Assembly: GCF_007830355.1 (NCBI RefSeq)
Contig: NZ_VLKO01000010.1
Location: 124,001 to 188,000 of the forward strand
Length of the DNA stretch: 64,000 nucleotides
Origin: Flavobacterium tiangeerense
GTDB taxonomy: Bacteria; Bacteroidota; Bacteroidia; Flavobacteriales; Flavobacteriaceae
Direction: 5' to 3'
A program made the translations under genes and the position numbers. Below are positions 10,001-18,997 of the stretch, piece after piece; position 1 is the first letter of the stretch; every line of letters begins with the position of its first letter. Under the pieces are notes generated by a model, which worked only from the letters and a program-made list of their open reading frames with translations, was not told where the DNA came from and searched no databases.

Positions 10001-13000
10001 TGTATTACCACCAATAGTTAACGCATTGTTGTTCGAAAATTGTACATTGCTGACACCTGTACTAGCTCCAATTTCTTTATCATCTTGATAGATACGAAGC
10101 GTTCCAGTATTGTTTTTATGAGTAAAGGTATAATGATGAAACAATCCGTCATTGGCAATACCTCCATTAGCTTTTAAACCACCCAATTCAAAATATACTG
10201 AACCATTTTCTAATTTGATATTAACCCCATCTTTTTGGGTAATAATAGTCGCTGCTGTTGCAGTAGTACTATTTTTCATCCAGAATTCAAAAGCTAAATC
10301 TCCTGTTGTAATTCTTGGGCTATTGATTACGGCTTCATTCGTAGCGCCATCAAATCGTAAGGACACATTGTGATCAATTTCTAGTTGATTCGTCTGCCCT
10401 TTTATTTCAATAGTAGAAACTGCCGAATTATAGAAAATAGGTTCGTTAAAAAACACTTTCAAATCTTCGCCTGCTCCTAGAATTCCATTGATAGGTAATG
10501 GGGTTCCAAAACGTAAAGGCGCATTCAAATCTACTCTACCAGTTGTAATATCAGAAATGAATTCGGTATCATTTGTACAAGTACTTCTAGCACGAATTTC
10601 ATATTTTCCATCAATTAATTTCTTAGCAGCAATATCAAATGCGTAGTTTAAAACCACATCTGAACCGATTAATTTAATACTTGTTTCGCCCGCCGCAACT
10701 GCTGCATCTAAAAAAGCTTGTGTTCCATAGTAGGTTTGCAGACGTGTCCAGTTAGAAGCTGTTGCCAATCGATATTCTAGATCGATCTTTTTAAAACTCT
10801 TGAATTTAGTACTATAGCCATTCAATTTTACTTGTAACGGTTTAGTGGATCCATCGGTATTATAAGCTACTTCTCTGTTATACACCCAGTTGTTCAAAGG
10901 TGCGTTTACAAGAACAATCGAACAAGATGGAACAAAGCTCGCAGAAATAGCAACTTCTGAACTTACGTCTTCACCATCGCAAAGCGATTCTAACCTAATT
11001 TTTATATTCTTATAATCGTATACATCCGAAATAGATTTCCCTAACGTCAACTTGTAGGTAATCTTTTTTCCATAAGGTACACGAACAATAGTACCATTAG
11101 GCTCGATGTTTATGATCGCATTATCCGGATTTGTTGTATTATCAACTACCAATCTGTAATCAGCATCAATACCAGCAGCACTTTGATTTTCTAATATCAA
11201 TTCATACTCTGCATTTCTACCTTCGGTTACATTACTAATGTCAGCAACAGTCACTTTTAAAACAGGTACTTCTACTTTTTGAGTAGCATAGCTCAACTGT
11301 GCTATTGCATTACCATCTGTACAATTAGATGTAGTACTTGAAAAGCTTGAAAAGGCTGTATCATACTTTGTTTTTTCTTCTACTAAAGTTTGTCTACTCT
11401 GTATTAATACATTTAATTCCCCTATATTTATTGCTTTTTTAGCCAGAGAAGCAGGATCATTACTTCTATTTTTATCTATTTCACTTTGCTTAGCATTTAT
11501 TGCACTTTGATTGTCTGCAATCCTCTTGTCAACATCAATAGTTTTAGCAACGTAATCTTTAAACACGCCATTGCAATAGAACAAAGATTCTTCTGCTCCT
11601 TCATAAGGACAAGATGTTCTACCTCCTTGCGTGATAAAGATTGGACCATTTCCATCAAAGGCATTAACAACATCTACACTCAAAAAGTTAGCTTGATCAT
11701 TATCTTTTAAGGTATAATTAATGGTTGTTGTTTTGGTAGATTCTTCTGTAAGTGCGGAATTAATATCTTGTTGAAAAACAGCTTTTGTAGAATTATTAAA
11801 TCCAATTCCATTTAAACTAACACCGATTTCTAGCCCTAAACTTTCATCTATTGTTAGATTATAAGCTAAAGAAGAAGACGCAACAATACTAGTTTCAACA
11901 CTCTGAGTATATTCGCCTACACCAGAGTCAAAAGAGATATTTTTTTGGAAATATTTATCCAATAGTTCACTCGTTTTTTTAGATTCAGCTAATTTATTCT
12001 TAAGATTTGCAATCGCTACAGGTCCTGCTCCCCCACTATTGATTTCACTGTTGATTGAACTGTTAAATTCAGTAAGTACATTGGTCACTTTTGCCTTATA
12101 GGCTGTGCGATTGTTTTTGGCCAAATATTTATTTAACTCATTGTCCAAAATTAATTTTTTCCACAAACGAATTCTTTCCTCATATTGCGCTATGGTTAAA
12201 GTTCCATCTTTTCCCTCGGTCAAAATTTTATTTTTTATATTATCTATAAACAAAACGTATTCTGGAATTAAAGTCTCCAAAATGTGTTTTTGCGAATAGA
12301 TAAAAAAGGTTTCTGATGGTTCATCAACAAAATAAACCGCTTTTTGCTTGCTGATATATAATGGTGCTTCAGTAGTTCCTAAATTAATGTATTCCCCATC
12401 TGCTAATGCTACCTTATCCCCATTAACAGTTTTCGTAGGTATTGTTTTAGATGGTTTTACATCATCAAAAGAACCATAAAATTGATTTTTAGAGTTTCCA
12501 ATATACAAATCCCCCATTGAACCTACATAATCAGGATCATCACTAGTAGAAATAGTTTGATTAAAAGTATAGGTTTTAGTTAAACTTTTTCCATCAGTTG
12601 AGGACTGCGTTAACCCAATTCCAAGATTAACATTGTTCGTGCTCTCTGCTTCAATTATAGGACCAACGATTCCTCCACCGGCTTTAAATATTGGCCCAAG
12701 CAAAACTTTAAATTCAGTTGATATGCCTGCAGAATTTGACAAAGAACTTTCTGTAGTAAAAGAAATACTCTCTCCCTTTTCAATAGATGCAAAACTATTA
12801 GAACCCGGAGGGTCTCTTAAAACGATCTCTGGAATGTCTGGTGCCGCTGTTACAAATGTTTGGCTACCATCTGACTTACCTCCTAAGATAATCCCAAGCG
12901 GTTCATAATCTACAACACCATAATCCTTCTCATTAATTCGGTATTTTAAACTACTACTAATTTTAAACGGCGGTGCAACTGATGGCAGTCCTGCTTTGAA

Positions 13001-15847
13001 ACTATAAGTCAATTTACTTGAATCATTTGGATCAACAACCACCGTTTCTGAGTTGATTAAAGCCAAATTATTATTTACAATCAATTCCCCATCACTAACG
13101 GGAACTTGTACTTCTACAAAAGGCTTACTATCTTGATTCGTATAGCGTTCAAAACGACTTAACACAATAGAATAAGGACTAAATTGCGTATAAACTGGAG
13201 TAGTAAAATTTGTAGTCTCTATGTTAGTACCATCGACTACTATTTTTTTATCCGAAGTTTGCTCTATTACTTTTAGTATCGGAGTAGACCTGTACACAAA
13301 ACTTTTTTCGTAATGGTATGGTTTCCCCTCCAAAGTTTTTTCGATTTTATTGTCAGTGTAGGTAAAAATAGGTTTAGTAGTTGCTACTACTTTCGAGAAA
13401 TTAAGCGTTTCAGTTGTTCCCGCTTTTATCAATGCAATATCAGTATTTTCAGGAATCGTTAAATTTGCTGCTTTCAAATCATATTGCAACGGCAAAAGCG
13501 ATACACGATATTCTCCCGAAGTTGCTTTGGTTTTGAATTCAGCCTTAGTATACGGTGTCGCAGCACCTCCTAGGGGTTTGTATTCTAAAGTAAATGAAGC
13601 TACTCCAATATTGTTTCGAGTACTAACGTCAATTGTTTTAGAATTGCCACTCGCGTCTGTTATTGGTAACGTTTTGAGGCCATCCTCTCCAAAACCAGCA
13701 TCTTTAGCTGCCTCAACTGATCCACCAACCACTTTCCCTATTACGGTAACGCGGGTATTATCAACAAACACAACTGCTTCGTTTGAATCTTCAAAAAATT
13801 CTTTGGTAGATCCTGATGCTGCAGGGAATCGTCCGTTGTAGGTAAACTCATGACCGTCTTTTTTTACGGTAATGTAGTGATTACCAATAGGGACACTAAT
13901 ATCAAAATAGCCAGCATCATCAGACACTACGGGAATACTATTGGCATCCAAAACAATGTTGCCATCGATATACACATTGGCACCTGCTGTTTTAATGCTT
14001 GCATAACGATCTAAATAATCATCTGTTCCATTTTTGTTTAGCCAATATTCTCCTTTTGAGAATTTTTCGCTTCCTTTTGTATAATAATTGTATCCCTCGT
14101 CTACAATTCCGGTCCCCTCTATCCAAGATGTTCCTTTATTCTCAAGTTTTTTCGTGTCAATATCTACATAGGAAGGAAATACCCCTCTTGTGTCATACAC
14201 TATTGTTCCTTTGAAACTAAAAGAAGAATTATCAATAAAACTAATTTTATTAACCACCTCAGAACCTTGCCCCAAAAACACCAATTGTTGTCCAGGTTCA
14301 AATTTATGCTGTCCGTATAAAGGTGTTATGGTAAAAGATTCACCCGTACCTGAGTAAGGAATAGAACTTATCTCATAGTTTCCATTTACATCCGTAACCC
14401 CAAGAACGCCTAATTGACTCGCGGTTGGAAAATCACCTGAACCACTTGACCATGTAACTTCGGTACCCGAGTTGCCTAATTTTCCGTGGTTTTTGTTATA
14501 ATTAAATCCATCTCTAGATAAATCATAAGCAAATTGACCTACTTTTTCATTGGCTCTTAAATACGCTACCAATCGAGAATCGTTCCCACTGATGTAACGA
14601 GAATAATCGGTGCGAATTTGTTGTGTTTCTAAACCAGCTTTCCAGACTCTAATTTCATCCAGAAAAGCATCTTTTCCACCACCGGCATACACATTTTTCC
14701 ATTGTGTATCAGCACCACTAATTTTTAAAGTATTGGTTGCCGTTGGAACGCTTACATTAAAATAAGGTGCCGTATAGGCTACATCAATTCCTTTGAGTTT
14801 GGAATCAGCAAGATCTTTGTATGCTGTTGTTATCGCTCTACCGTTAATCAATAAAGTAGGCACAACACCGTCCTTCATGATAACTGAAAAATGAACAAAG
14901 TTAGTATTGAAATTCGAAACTGGAATCAGTACATCATCACCTCTACCATTAATATCGCCAGACGGATAATAATTTTCAAGAACATATACACTACCTCCAA
15001 TGGTAACTTCTAGCTTCTTGGTACTTGCTTTTAATTTTACCGATGCCTCAATGGTTTTGTTGTCCACACTCTTCAGTTGAAACAACTTTATTGCACTTCC
15101 TGCATCATCCGTGTAAGCTGTTTTGGGTTTTACCCAAGCTTGGTAGGTTACCGCAGTAGTAATTGCTTTGTTTGTATTTTCGATATTCAAACTTGATGCA
15201 GCAGGGATCAACAAGGAACTCCCTTGATTGACGCTTGTTCCTGCCGAATTAGCCATTACAATTACATCCTTTACAGGATTCCCCCCTTTGTAACTAACAT
15301 TTCCAGTTACAATAGCCGTAGGATTTCGATATCCAAAACCTGTGATGTAGGTATTATATAAACTTTCTATATTACTTACGCCTTCAGCAACAATTTTATA
15401 TTGAAATAACACATTACCCTCAGCATAACGATCCTCGTATTGGGTTACACTGGGCGCAACACTTCCTACAAATTGATAGGGTTTATCTTGTGCTAGATTG
15501 TATTCTCTTTTGTAGATTTTAATACTACTAATTTTTTCAAAATTACTTCTCAGGTCCCAACTAATTAATATTTTGTCTCCAAAATATCCTTTGGAAACAT
15601 CAAAAGAATCTTCTGTAAAAGTAGGAAACAAGTACAATACACCCCACGGAAAACGTAGATCCGCAGGTTTTGTTGGACGGGTAGCTGCACTTTGATTTTG
15701 CCCTAAATAAGGAAGACCTACCTGAATGGTAAACCCGTTTTTTTGTATTGCCTGAGAGACGGGAACTATTTTAGCCCCTTCGGTATTTTGTGCTCTCAGT
15801 CCTGTGGCGATGAGCCCTAGGAATAAAGCTATAATTATTTTTTTCAT
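7067..15847 (-). CDS. Giant LamG-domain surface protein with T9SS type A sorting domain
   Basis: A 2926-residue secreted protein. It has a signal peptide (1-19, ending LRAQ) and a LamG/concanavalin-like region at about 205-430 (TYQAWVKPK, then DEIRVWKAGLE). Carboxypeptidase-regulatory-like segments lie around 470-690. A long central region (about 1020-1520) combines alternating polar and hydrophobic strands with a charged helical stretch. Two more LamG domains follow at about 1824-2219 (FEFWMKN, DLRLWTKD, WHHVTLLFNR). A domain shared with the downstream cadherin-like protein is at 2424-2535. Repeated GWTWLSLN and KWNWLPYTLG modules precede a type A sorting domain from about 2846 (YPSPFDNEITI, final KVMKN). 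It starts 9 nt after the tail-collar gene, so the two are cotranscribed. It is probably an adhesin or glycan-binding surface protein; the specific role is unknown. Confidence 0.88.
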   Translation of the reverse strand: MKKIIIALFLGLIATGLRAQNTEGAKIVPVSQAIQKNGFTIQVGLPYLGQNQSAATRPTKPADLRFPWGVLYLFPTFTEDSFDVSKGYFGDKILISWDLRSNFEKISSIKIYKREYNLAQDKPYQFVGSVAPSVTQYEDRYAEGNVLFQYKIVAEGVSNIESLYNTYITGFGYRNPTAIVTGNVSYKGGNPVKDVIVMANSAGTSVNQGSSLLIPAASSLNIENTNKAITTAVTYQAWVKPKTAYTDDAGSAIKLFQLKSVDNKTIEASVKLKASTKKLEVTIGGSVYVLENYYPSGDINGRGDDVLIPVSNFNTNFVHFSVIMKDGVVPTLLINGRAITTAYKDLADSKLKGIDVAYTAPYFNVSVPTATNTLKISGADTQWKNVYAGGGKDAFLDEIRVWKAGLETQQIRTDYSRYISGNDSRLVAYLRANEKVGQFAYDLSRDGFNYNKNHGKLGNSGTEVTWSSGSGDFPTASQLGVLGVTDVNGNYEISSIPYSGTGESFTITPLYGQHKFEPGQQLVFLGQGSEVVNKISFIDNSSFSFKGTIVYDTRGVFPSYVDIDTKKLENKGTSWIEGTGIVDEGYNYYTKGSEKFSKGEYWLNKNGTDDYLDRYASIKTAGANVYIDGNIVLDANSIPVVSDDAGYFDISVPIGNHYITVKKDGHEFTYNGRFPAASGSTKEFFEDSNEAVVFVDNTRVTVIGKVVGGSVEAAKDAGFGEDGLKTLPITDASGNSKTIDVSTRNNIGVASFTLEYKPLGGAATPYTKAEFKTKATSGEYRVSLLPLQYDLKAANLTIPENTDIALIKAGTTETLNFSKVVATTKPIFTYTDNKIEKTLEGKPYHYEKSFVYRSTPILKVIEQTSDKKIVVDGTNIETTNFTTPVYTQFSPYSIVLSRFERYTNQDSKPFVEVQVPVSDGELIVNNNLALINSETVVVDPNDSSKLTYSFKAGLPSVAPPFKISSSLKYRINEKDYGVVDYEPLGIILGGKSDGSQTFVTAAPDIPEIVLRDPPGSNSFASIEKGESISFTTESSLSNSAGISTEFKVLLGPIFKAGGGIVGPIIEAESTNNVNLGIGLTQSSTDGKSLTKTYTFNQTISTSDDPDYVGSMGDLYIGNSKNQFYGSFDDVKPSKTIPTKTVNGDKVALADGEYINLGTTEAPLYISKQKAVYFVDEPSETFFIYSQKHILETLIPEYVLFIDNIKNKILTEGKDGTLTIAQYEERIRLWKKLILDNELNKYLAKNNRTAYKAKVTNVLTEFNSSINSEINSGGAGPVAIANLKNKLAESKKTSELLDKYFQKNISFDSGVGEYTQSVETSIVASSSLAYNLTIDESLGLEIGVSLNGIGFNNSTKAVFQQDINSALTEESTKTTTINYTLKDNDQANFLSVDVVNAFDGNGPIFITQGGRTSCPYEGAEESLFYCNGVFKDYVAKTIDVDKRIADNQSAINAKQSEIDKNRSNDPASLAKKAINIGELNVLIQSRQTLVEEKTKYDTAFSSFSSTTSNCTDGNAIAQLSYATQKVEVPVLKVTVADISNVTEGRNAEYELILENQSAAGIDADYRLVVDNTTNPDNAIINIEPNGTIVRVPYGKKITYKLTLGKSISDVYDYKNIKIRLESLCDGEDVSSEVAISASFVPSCSIVLVNAPLNNWVYNREVAYNTDGSTKPLQVKLNGYSTKFKSFKKIDLEYRLATASNWTRLQTYYGTQAFLDAAVAAGETSIKLIGSDVVLNYAFDIAAKKLIDGKYEIRARSTCTNDTEFISDITTGRVDLNAPLRFGTPLPINGILGAGEDLKVFFNEPIFYNSAVSTIEIKGQTNQLEIDHNVSLRFDGATNEAVINSPRITTGDLAFEFWMKNSTTATAATIITQKDGVNIKLENGSVYFELGGLKANGGIANDGLFHHYTFTHKNNTGTLRIYQDDKEIGASTGVSNVQFSNNNALTIGGNTFVGNMHDLRLWTKDINLDEAYSKMYAKLIGNEANLVGYWPMDEGRGTLANDKARFKHAIVKEAWDIKPKGTSYEFANGQNLKLDQVGSVQLTKEMDATVSFWMKTGVSQEATLFSNGKGDGTDLKQSNGFSNKWAINLKSTGKLTLETEGNSYELASQNMADNTWHHVTLLFNRLGSLRTYVDAVAVSSNPMVNIGGFSGNKVWLGARGTTDLGGAEIVDRAYTGKLDEVQLWNTLRNVEQITRDRYNEVSPESIGLMLYARMNEPDPKTANGPRYYHVDKGQAGFPDNAVLSSGTVKYSDDVPPIKPERTLIKFQVNNVVNQDQMILEPVVTDWASLEGQIIDITVDKMFDSANNMQQSPITWTAYVKRNEVSWFAEGYNDIVDIVKKTGEEKSFDITILNKGGKGQPFAINNLPKWLTLSKTSGTISPASKVVITATIDKDLTPGEYLENLYLKTDFGYDEKMQIKLRVLGQEPVWTVKPTDYKYSMNIVGRIKIDGKFSEDSYDKIAAFSNGVVRGSTKLVYNAAYKEYFVFLTVYSNSTSGENIDFKIWDASQGAILIANMNAKASIPFEENEILGKLSLPVIFENSAVIEQKINLNSGWTWLSLNVNDPNFANLNTLTSALKLETSDRMLINSPARLETYFKNEAIPANSGWSGTISANGGLTNSKMVKVYLTHEQPLTIKGTAIDVSNWSFPMQEKWNWLPYTLGGNQQINEALAYFEAADGDVIKSQNLFAIYDPLIGWNGTLTYLESGKGYMVKSTKAQTFKYPSYLASTSKIKTAKKSDNANEVSQEPIRAEFKQYADNMNAVVLLPAGYNELFVYDAQGVLKGSATNQSVNDSKLSFITVYGDTTEELAFYIGNGISTKKTSKKFTFKGNDVLGTISKPIMLEEMTEGVSVYPSPFDNEITIRANAVQDQNISITLYSLSGKVVLDVKQNVVKGENVLKIQPTVASGVYVLQININGGIITHKVMKN

Positions 15848-15856
15848 AATTATAAC

Positions 15857-16783
15857 TTATAGTTTAATAATGTAGTTTACACCGTAATTAATAGGACGAG
15901 ATTCTGTAGTACCTGCGGTAGCAGTAGTAAAGCTGTGGTTGTGATCTCCATTAGTTGATGTTCTACCTTTATCTATTACATCACTTGTTTGAAGAGGTGA
16001 ATACTTTAATTCAGTGTCCCATCCTCCACCTCCATCCCTCCTTGGTGCAACTTTGTATAATTGATCACTTGTTGCGACGTCAGTAATATTAGCTTGACCA
16101 CCACCACTAGTTGCATTAGTAAACATATTATGATAATGATTACCATCATTACTAGTATTCCCTGTATGATTATGACTTTTATTATCAGAACTTTGAACAG
16201 CTTTTAAATTATTTGATTGTATTTCTGCGGCATAATCAGGGTTTTCTCCTGCTCCTCTTAAAAACATTCCTCGTAAATCTGGAGCTTTATCCCCAACAAG
16301 CGCTCGTAAGGGAGCTCCACCCAAAGCATCTGCAGGTAAGGCAGATCCATCACACATTACCCACCCTACTGGTGCAGTAGTCCCAACAAAGGGCATAATA
16401 GAACCTGTTGGCACACCATTGCTCGCTGCAATAGCATACGGTACTTGTTTTAGTTTTTCATCAGAAATGGTTGTTGAACCTTCTGAAATTCTTAGATAGG
16501 CCTGCGTATTAGCTATCACTATATTATTAGTTTCTCCTGGTTCCAAAACTGCTGAAAAAACACCAAAAGCATCTGTAGTAACTGTTTTAGTAACTTCATA
16601 AATAGCAACATTAGAGCCGTAATAAATACGAAAAGTCAAACTAATAGTCGAACTAGTTCTTGCAACATTATTATTATCTCTTGCAATTCCTTGAATAGCA
16701 ATTCCAGCCACATTTGCAGATGATTGCCCGTAATTGATTGCTACTGTAAGCAACATTAATAACGAAAGTAATTTTGTTCTCAT
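15857..16783 (-). CDS. Secreted phage tail-collar-like protein
   Basis: A 308-residue protein with a signal peptide (1-19, ending NYGQS). The N-terminal domain is of the type found on many Bacteroidetes fibre proteins (IQGIARDNNNVA, then TVTTDAFGVFSAVL). The C-terminal half is a phage tail-collar (microcystin-dependent protein-like) domain: TGSIMPFVGTTAPVGWVMCD, DLRGMFLRG, several HxH motifs (NHNHTG-like, NHYH and DHNHSF) and a terminal YIIKL. In phage fibres HxH motifs bind metal inside trimers. With a Sec signal and no phage genes nearby, this is a secreted adhesion or fibre tip rather than prophage. It is the first gene of the operon. It has no recognisable T9SS sorting domain, so its route past the outer membrane is unclear. 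Confidence 0.82.
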   Translation of the reverse strand: MRTKLLSLLMLLTVAINYGQSSANVAGIAIQGIARDNNNVARTSSTISLTFRIYYGSNVAIYEVTKTVTTDAFGVFSAVLEPGETNNIVIANTQAYLRISEGSTTISDEKLKQVPYAIAASNGVPTGSIMPFVGTTAPVGWVMCDGSALPADALGGAPLRALVGDKAPDLRGMFLRGAGENPDYAAEIQSNNLKAVQSSDNKSHNHTGNTSNDGNHYHNMFTNATSGGGQANITDVATSDQLYKVAPRRDGGGGWDTELKYSPLQTSDVIDKGRTSTNGDHNHSFTTATAGTTESRPINYGVNYIIKL

Positions 16784-16834
16784 AACGAATTGATTTTAAA
16801 TTTATTTTTACTGGTTGTATTGCGTTTTATTGCC

Positions 16835-16874
16835 CCTTTGTGAAGGCGAAAAATTAAATTAAGGCGCGAAAATA
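16835..16874 (-). promoter_or_regulatory. Likely promoter/leader of the surface operon, shared motif
   Basis: Read on the minus strand this contains TTATTTTCG, then TTTAATTTT, then CC and ACAAA. The TATTTTCG box (16867-16874) resembles the Bacteroidetes -7 element TAnnTTTG and lies 83 nt before the start of the tail-collar gene. The whole block recurs upstream of the AraC gene (18602-18643) with the same order and spacing. Confidence 0.45.
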
Positions 16875-17370
16875 ATTGCTTTTTATTGAATACCACTAGC
16901 CCATTCAGACAAATCGATAGCCCATTCGGACATTTTTTAACAAAAATTTCTGTTAACAACCTTAAATCCGCAAGTTTAAAGCACCAAAGTTTGTAGATTT
17001 TATTTTGACAAATACCCAATATCTTTTGGGTAGAAAAGCACGATTATTCCATTTTGACTATATTTTTTTCTGAAAGTTGCTAAGTAAAAATTATTGTAGC
17101 CCCTTATACGTTTGGAGTACTATTTTAAATTTCAAATAGTACATTTGAGATTGGAAATACAAGAAATAGAGTTTAAAAGAAAAGCTAAAATTCCTATGAT
17201 TTTCATGGATGCTGGAACAAAATATCGAAAGATACTTAGATGAATATAGCTATCGATTATACAGGTCAATACACCAGTAAAGTATATTTGATAATCTAAT
17301 TATAAAGATGATGAGCCAAAATCATATTGTTTTACAGAAAATTAAAACAAGTAGATAACTGTACAGCTCT

Positions 17371-17493
17371 ACTGATTTATTTTCTTTAAACCACGTTAAA
17401 GAAGTGAACAAATTTAAACGACACTATAATGAACCGAATAGCTCATTAGGACACTTTTTGGGAATAGGTATTGAAATAAAAAATAGAAGTTGA
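17371..17493 (+). pseudogene. Possible transposase C-terminal remnant
   Basis: A short frame ending in TGA at 17491 translates to a stretch containing KRHYNEPNSSLGHF. This resembles the C-terminal YNxxRPHSSLG signature of IS3/IS481-type integrase-core transposases. Nothing upstream in the same frame supports a complete gene, no terminal repeats are visible, and the match is short. The rest of the 710-bp gap (16784-17493) holds only AT-rich sequence, an AT-rich leader and stop-broken frames. Confidence 0.25.
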
Positions 17494-18558
17494 TTATTTT
17501 AGACGTAAATCAGAAGGTAGTTTGTCATGCTTTTTTTTGAAAGCAGCGCTAAATTTACTGGGACTATCATACCCTACTTCTAGCGCAATTTGTTTGATTT
17601 GCATACTCGAATTTTCAAGTAGTTGCAAAGCCAGTTCCATTTTTTTATCTATATTATATTGCAGAATCGAAATTCCGTAAACCGACTTGAAGTCTGTTTT
17701 TAATTTTGAATTCGAGATACGGAGCTTCTCAGCCAACGCATCTATCCCAATAAAAGGTTTGGATAAATTTGTACTAATCAGCAATTCACATTTTGCTATT
17801 TTTTTATAATCAACAATTCCATTTTCTTGGTAATCATCTGCTCGATTATCTGCAAAAACATTATTAAAAAAAGAAGTTAATAAGCTCAAGGATTGTGATT
17901 TCAAAATAGTTTTATTTAAAACATTCGAATTAAACGTTTTATACGTATCTAAAATTTCTTGAGACAATTCTACAGCATTAGGCACAATATCTTGATAAGA
18001 CACAAAACCTTTATCTGAATCTAAAAACTTTTTAAAAGGAAGCGCGCTATCCAATTGATCCAAGGGAATATGATCTTGAATCCAACTTGGACTTACATAA
18101 TAGATATAAAACAGGCATTTAGATCCCTTGTAAAAACAAGCACCTACATCAACCCCTGGTTTTTTAAAAGCCCAAAATTTATTTTGGAAAGGCATTTTAT
18201 TAATAAAGACATTATTTAATTGCACTTCGCTATTAAAAACTGAAAATGTTATTGAATAATGCTCACTAGGAATATCTGGAGCATAGACTGATTTGATTAC
18301 GCTATCGTGCTTAAATTCTATATCGGTTATCGTTAGCCATAAACCTTCATCAATTTTCCGATAACGCATTGAACCCTTTATAAAAAGATTATTCCGTACT
18401 ACTAATTGCTCCTGTGCAATATGTTTGCTACCGGGGCTTTTTATAGTAGACTCTATGAATAATTCGGGCGTGTTTGCCACAAATGGGAATTCGAAAAAAC
18501 CGTCCTGATAGAACTTAAAATTAGGCTTAATAAATTGGAACCATTTTTTTAAATTCAT
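17494..18558 (-). CDS. AraC family transcriptional regulator
   Basis: A DNA-binding regulator of 354 residues. The C-terminal 100 residues are an AraC/XylS double helix-turn-helix: SNSKLKTDFKSVYG, then the conserved second-helix region IKQIALEVGYDSPSKFSAAF. The N-terminal 250 residues are a sensor-like region I do not recognise. I start it at the ATG at 18556-18558; an in-frame TTG four codons earlier is less likely. It ends about 710 bp upstream of the surface operon on the same strand, and its upstream region shares a sequence block with that operon. This suggests, but does not prove, that it controls the operon and perhaps itself. Confidence 0.85.
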   Translation of the reverse strand: MNLKKWFQFIKPNFKFYQDGFFEFPFVANTPELFIESTIKSPGSKHIAQEQLVVRNNLFIKGSMRYRKIDEGLWLTITDIEFKHDSVIKSVYAPDIPSEHYSITFSVFNSEVQLNNVFINKMPFQNKFWAFKKPGVDVGACFYKGSKCLFYIYYVSPSWIQDHIPLDQLDSALPFKKFLDSDKGFVSYQDIVPNAVELSQEILDTYKTFNSNVLNKTILKSQSLSLLTSFFNNVFADNRADDYQENGIVDYKKIAKCELLISTNLSKPFIGIDALAEKLRISNSKLKTDFKSVYGISILQYNIDKKMELALQLLENSSMQIKQIALEVGYDSPSKFSAAFKKKHDKLPSDLRLK

Positions 18559-18601
18559 ACCATATAACAATTGAAAAACTTTTTTTTATTATTCTTATCC
18601 T

Positions 18602-18643
18602 CCTTTTGTACGGGATAAAATTAAAGTAGCGTACGAAAATAAC
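18602..18643 (-). promoter_or_regulatory. Upstream motif of the AraC gene, shared with the surface operon
   Basis: On the minus strand it reads TTATTTTCG, seven bases, TTTAATTTT, three bases, CCC and then ACAAA. The TATTTTCG box (18634-18641) sits 75 nt before the ATG. The match with 16835-16874 extends over about 40 bases with one gap. The rest of the interval to 18901 is AT-rich and shows nothing else I can support. Confidence 0.45.
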
Positions 18644-18901
18644 TTTTTTTTTGTGAATATTACAACTCCATTTTTACATTTTTTTTAAAAAACAACTATT
18701 AAAACTAAATATAACTTAAAGATTGACAGAACTTTCGTGTTAGCGCGCTACATGTTTTTGCTTATTTACTGTAGAAAAATACAATTTATTGCTAAACCAT
18801 CAGTCTCTAGATTAAAAGAATGAAGATGCAAAAAAAGTAATCGTCATCTGCTTTACCCTAGAAATAACAAGAGCGAAGCGCCATAACCACGTAATAACTT
18901 G

Positions 18902-18949
18902 ACAAAAAAAAACGCAAATCCACAGATGATTGCATCTGCGAATTTGCGC
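18902..18949 (-). terminator. Rho-independent terminator after fumarase
   Basis: Two 16-nt arms (18913-18928 and 18933-18948) pair around a 4-nt loop with at most two G-U pairs. On the minus strand the stem is followed by a run of T residues (A-run 18904-18912). It lies about 50 nt after the fumarase stop. Confidence 0.8.
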
Positions 18950-18997
18950 TAGAATATTTTTTTCTACGAAAACCTATTGAGTACTTGTATTTAAATG

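Noticed and set aside
15857..16783. Prophage interpretation of the tail-collar gene
   Set aside because: There are no other phage structural, integrase or lysis genes nearby, and the protein has a signal peptide.
16780..17019. 79-codon minus-strand frame upstream of the tail-collar gene
   Set aside because: It overlaps the start of that gene and spans the likely promoter and leader; the translation has no domain or signal pattern.
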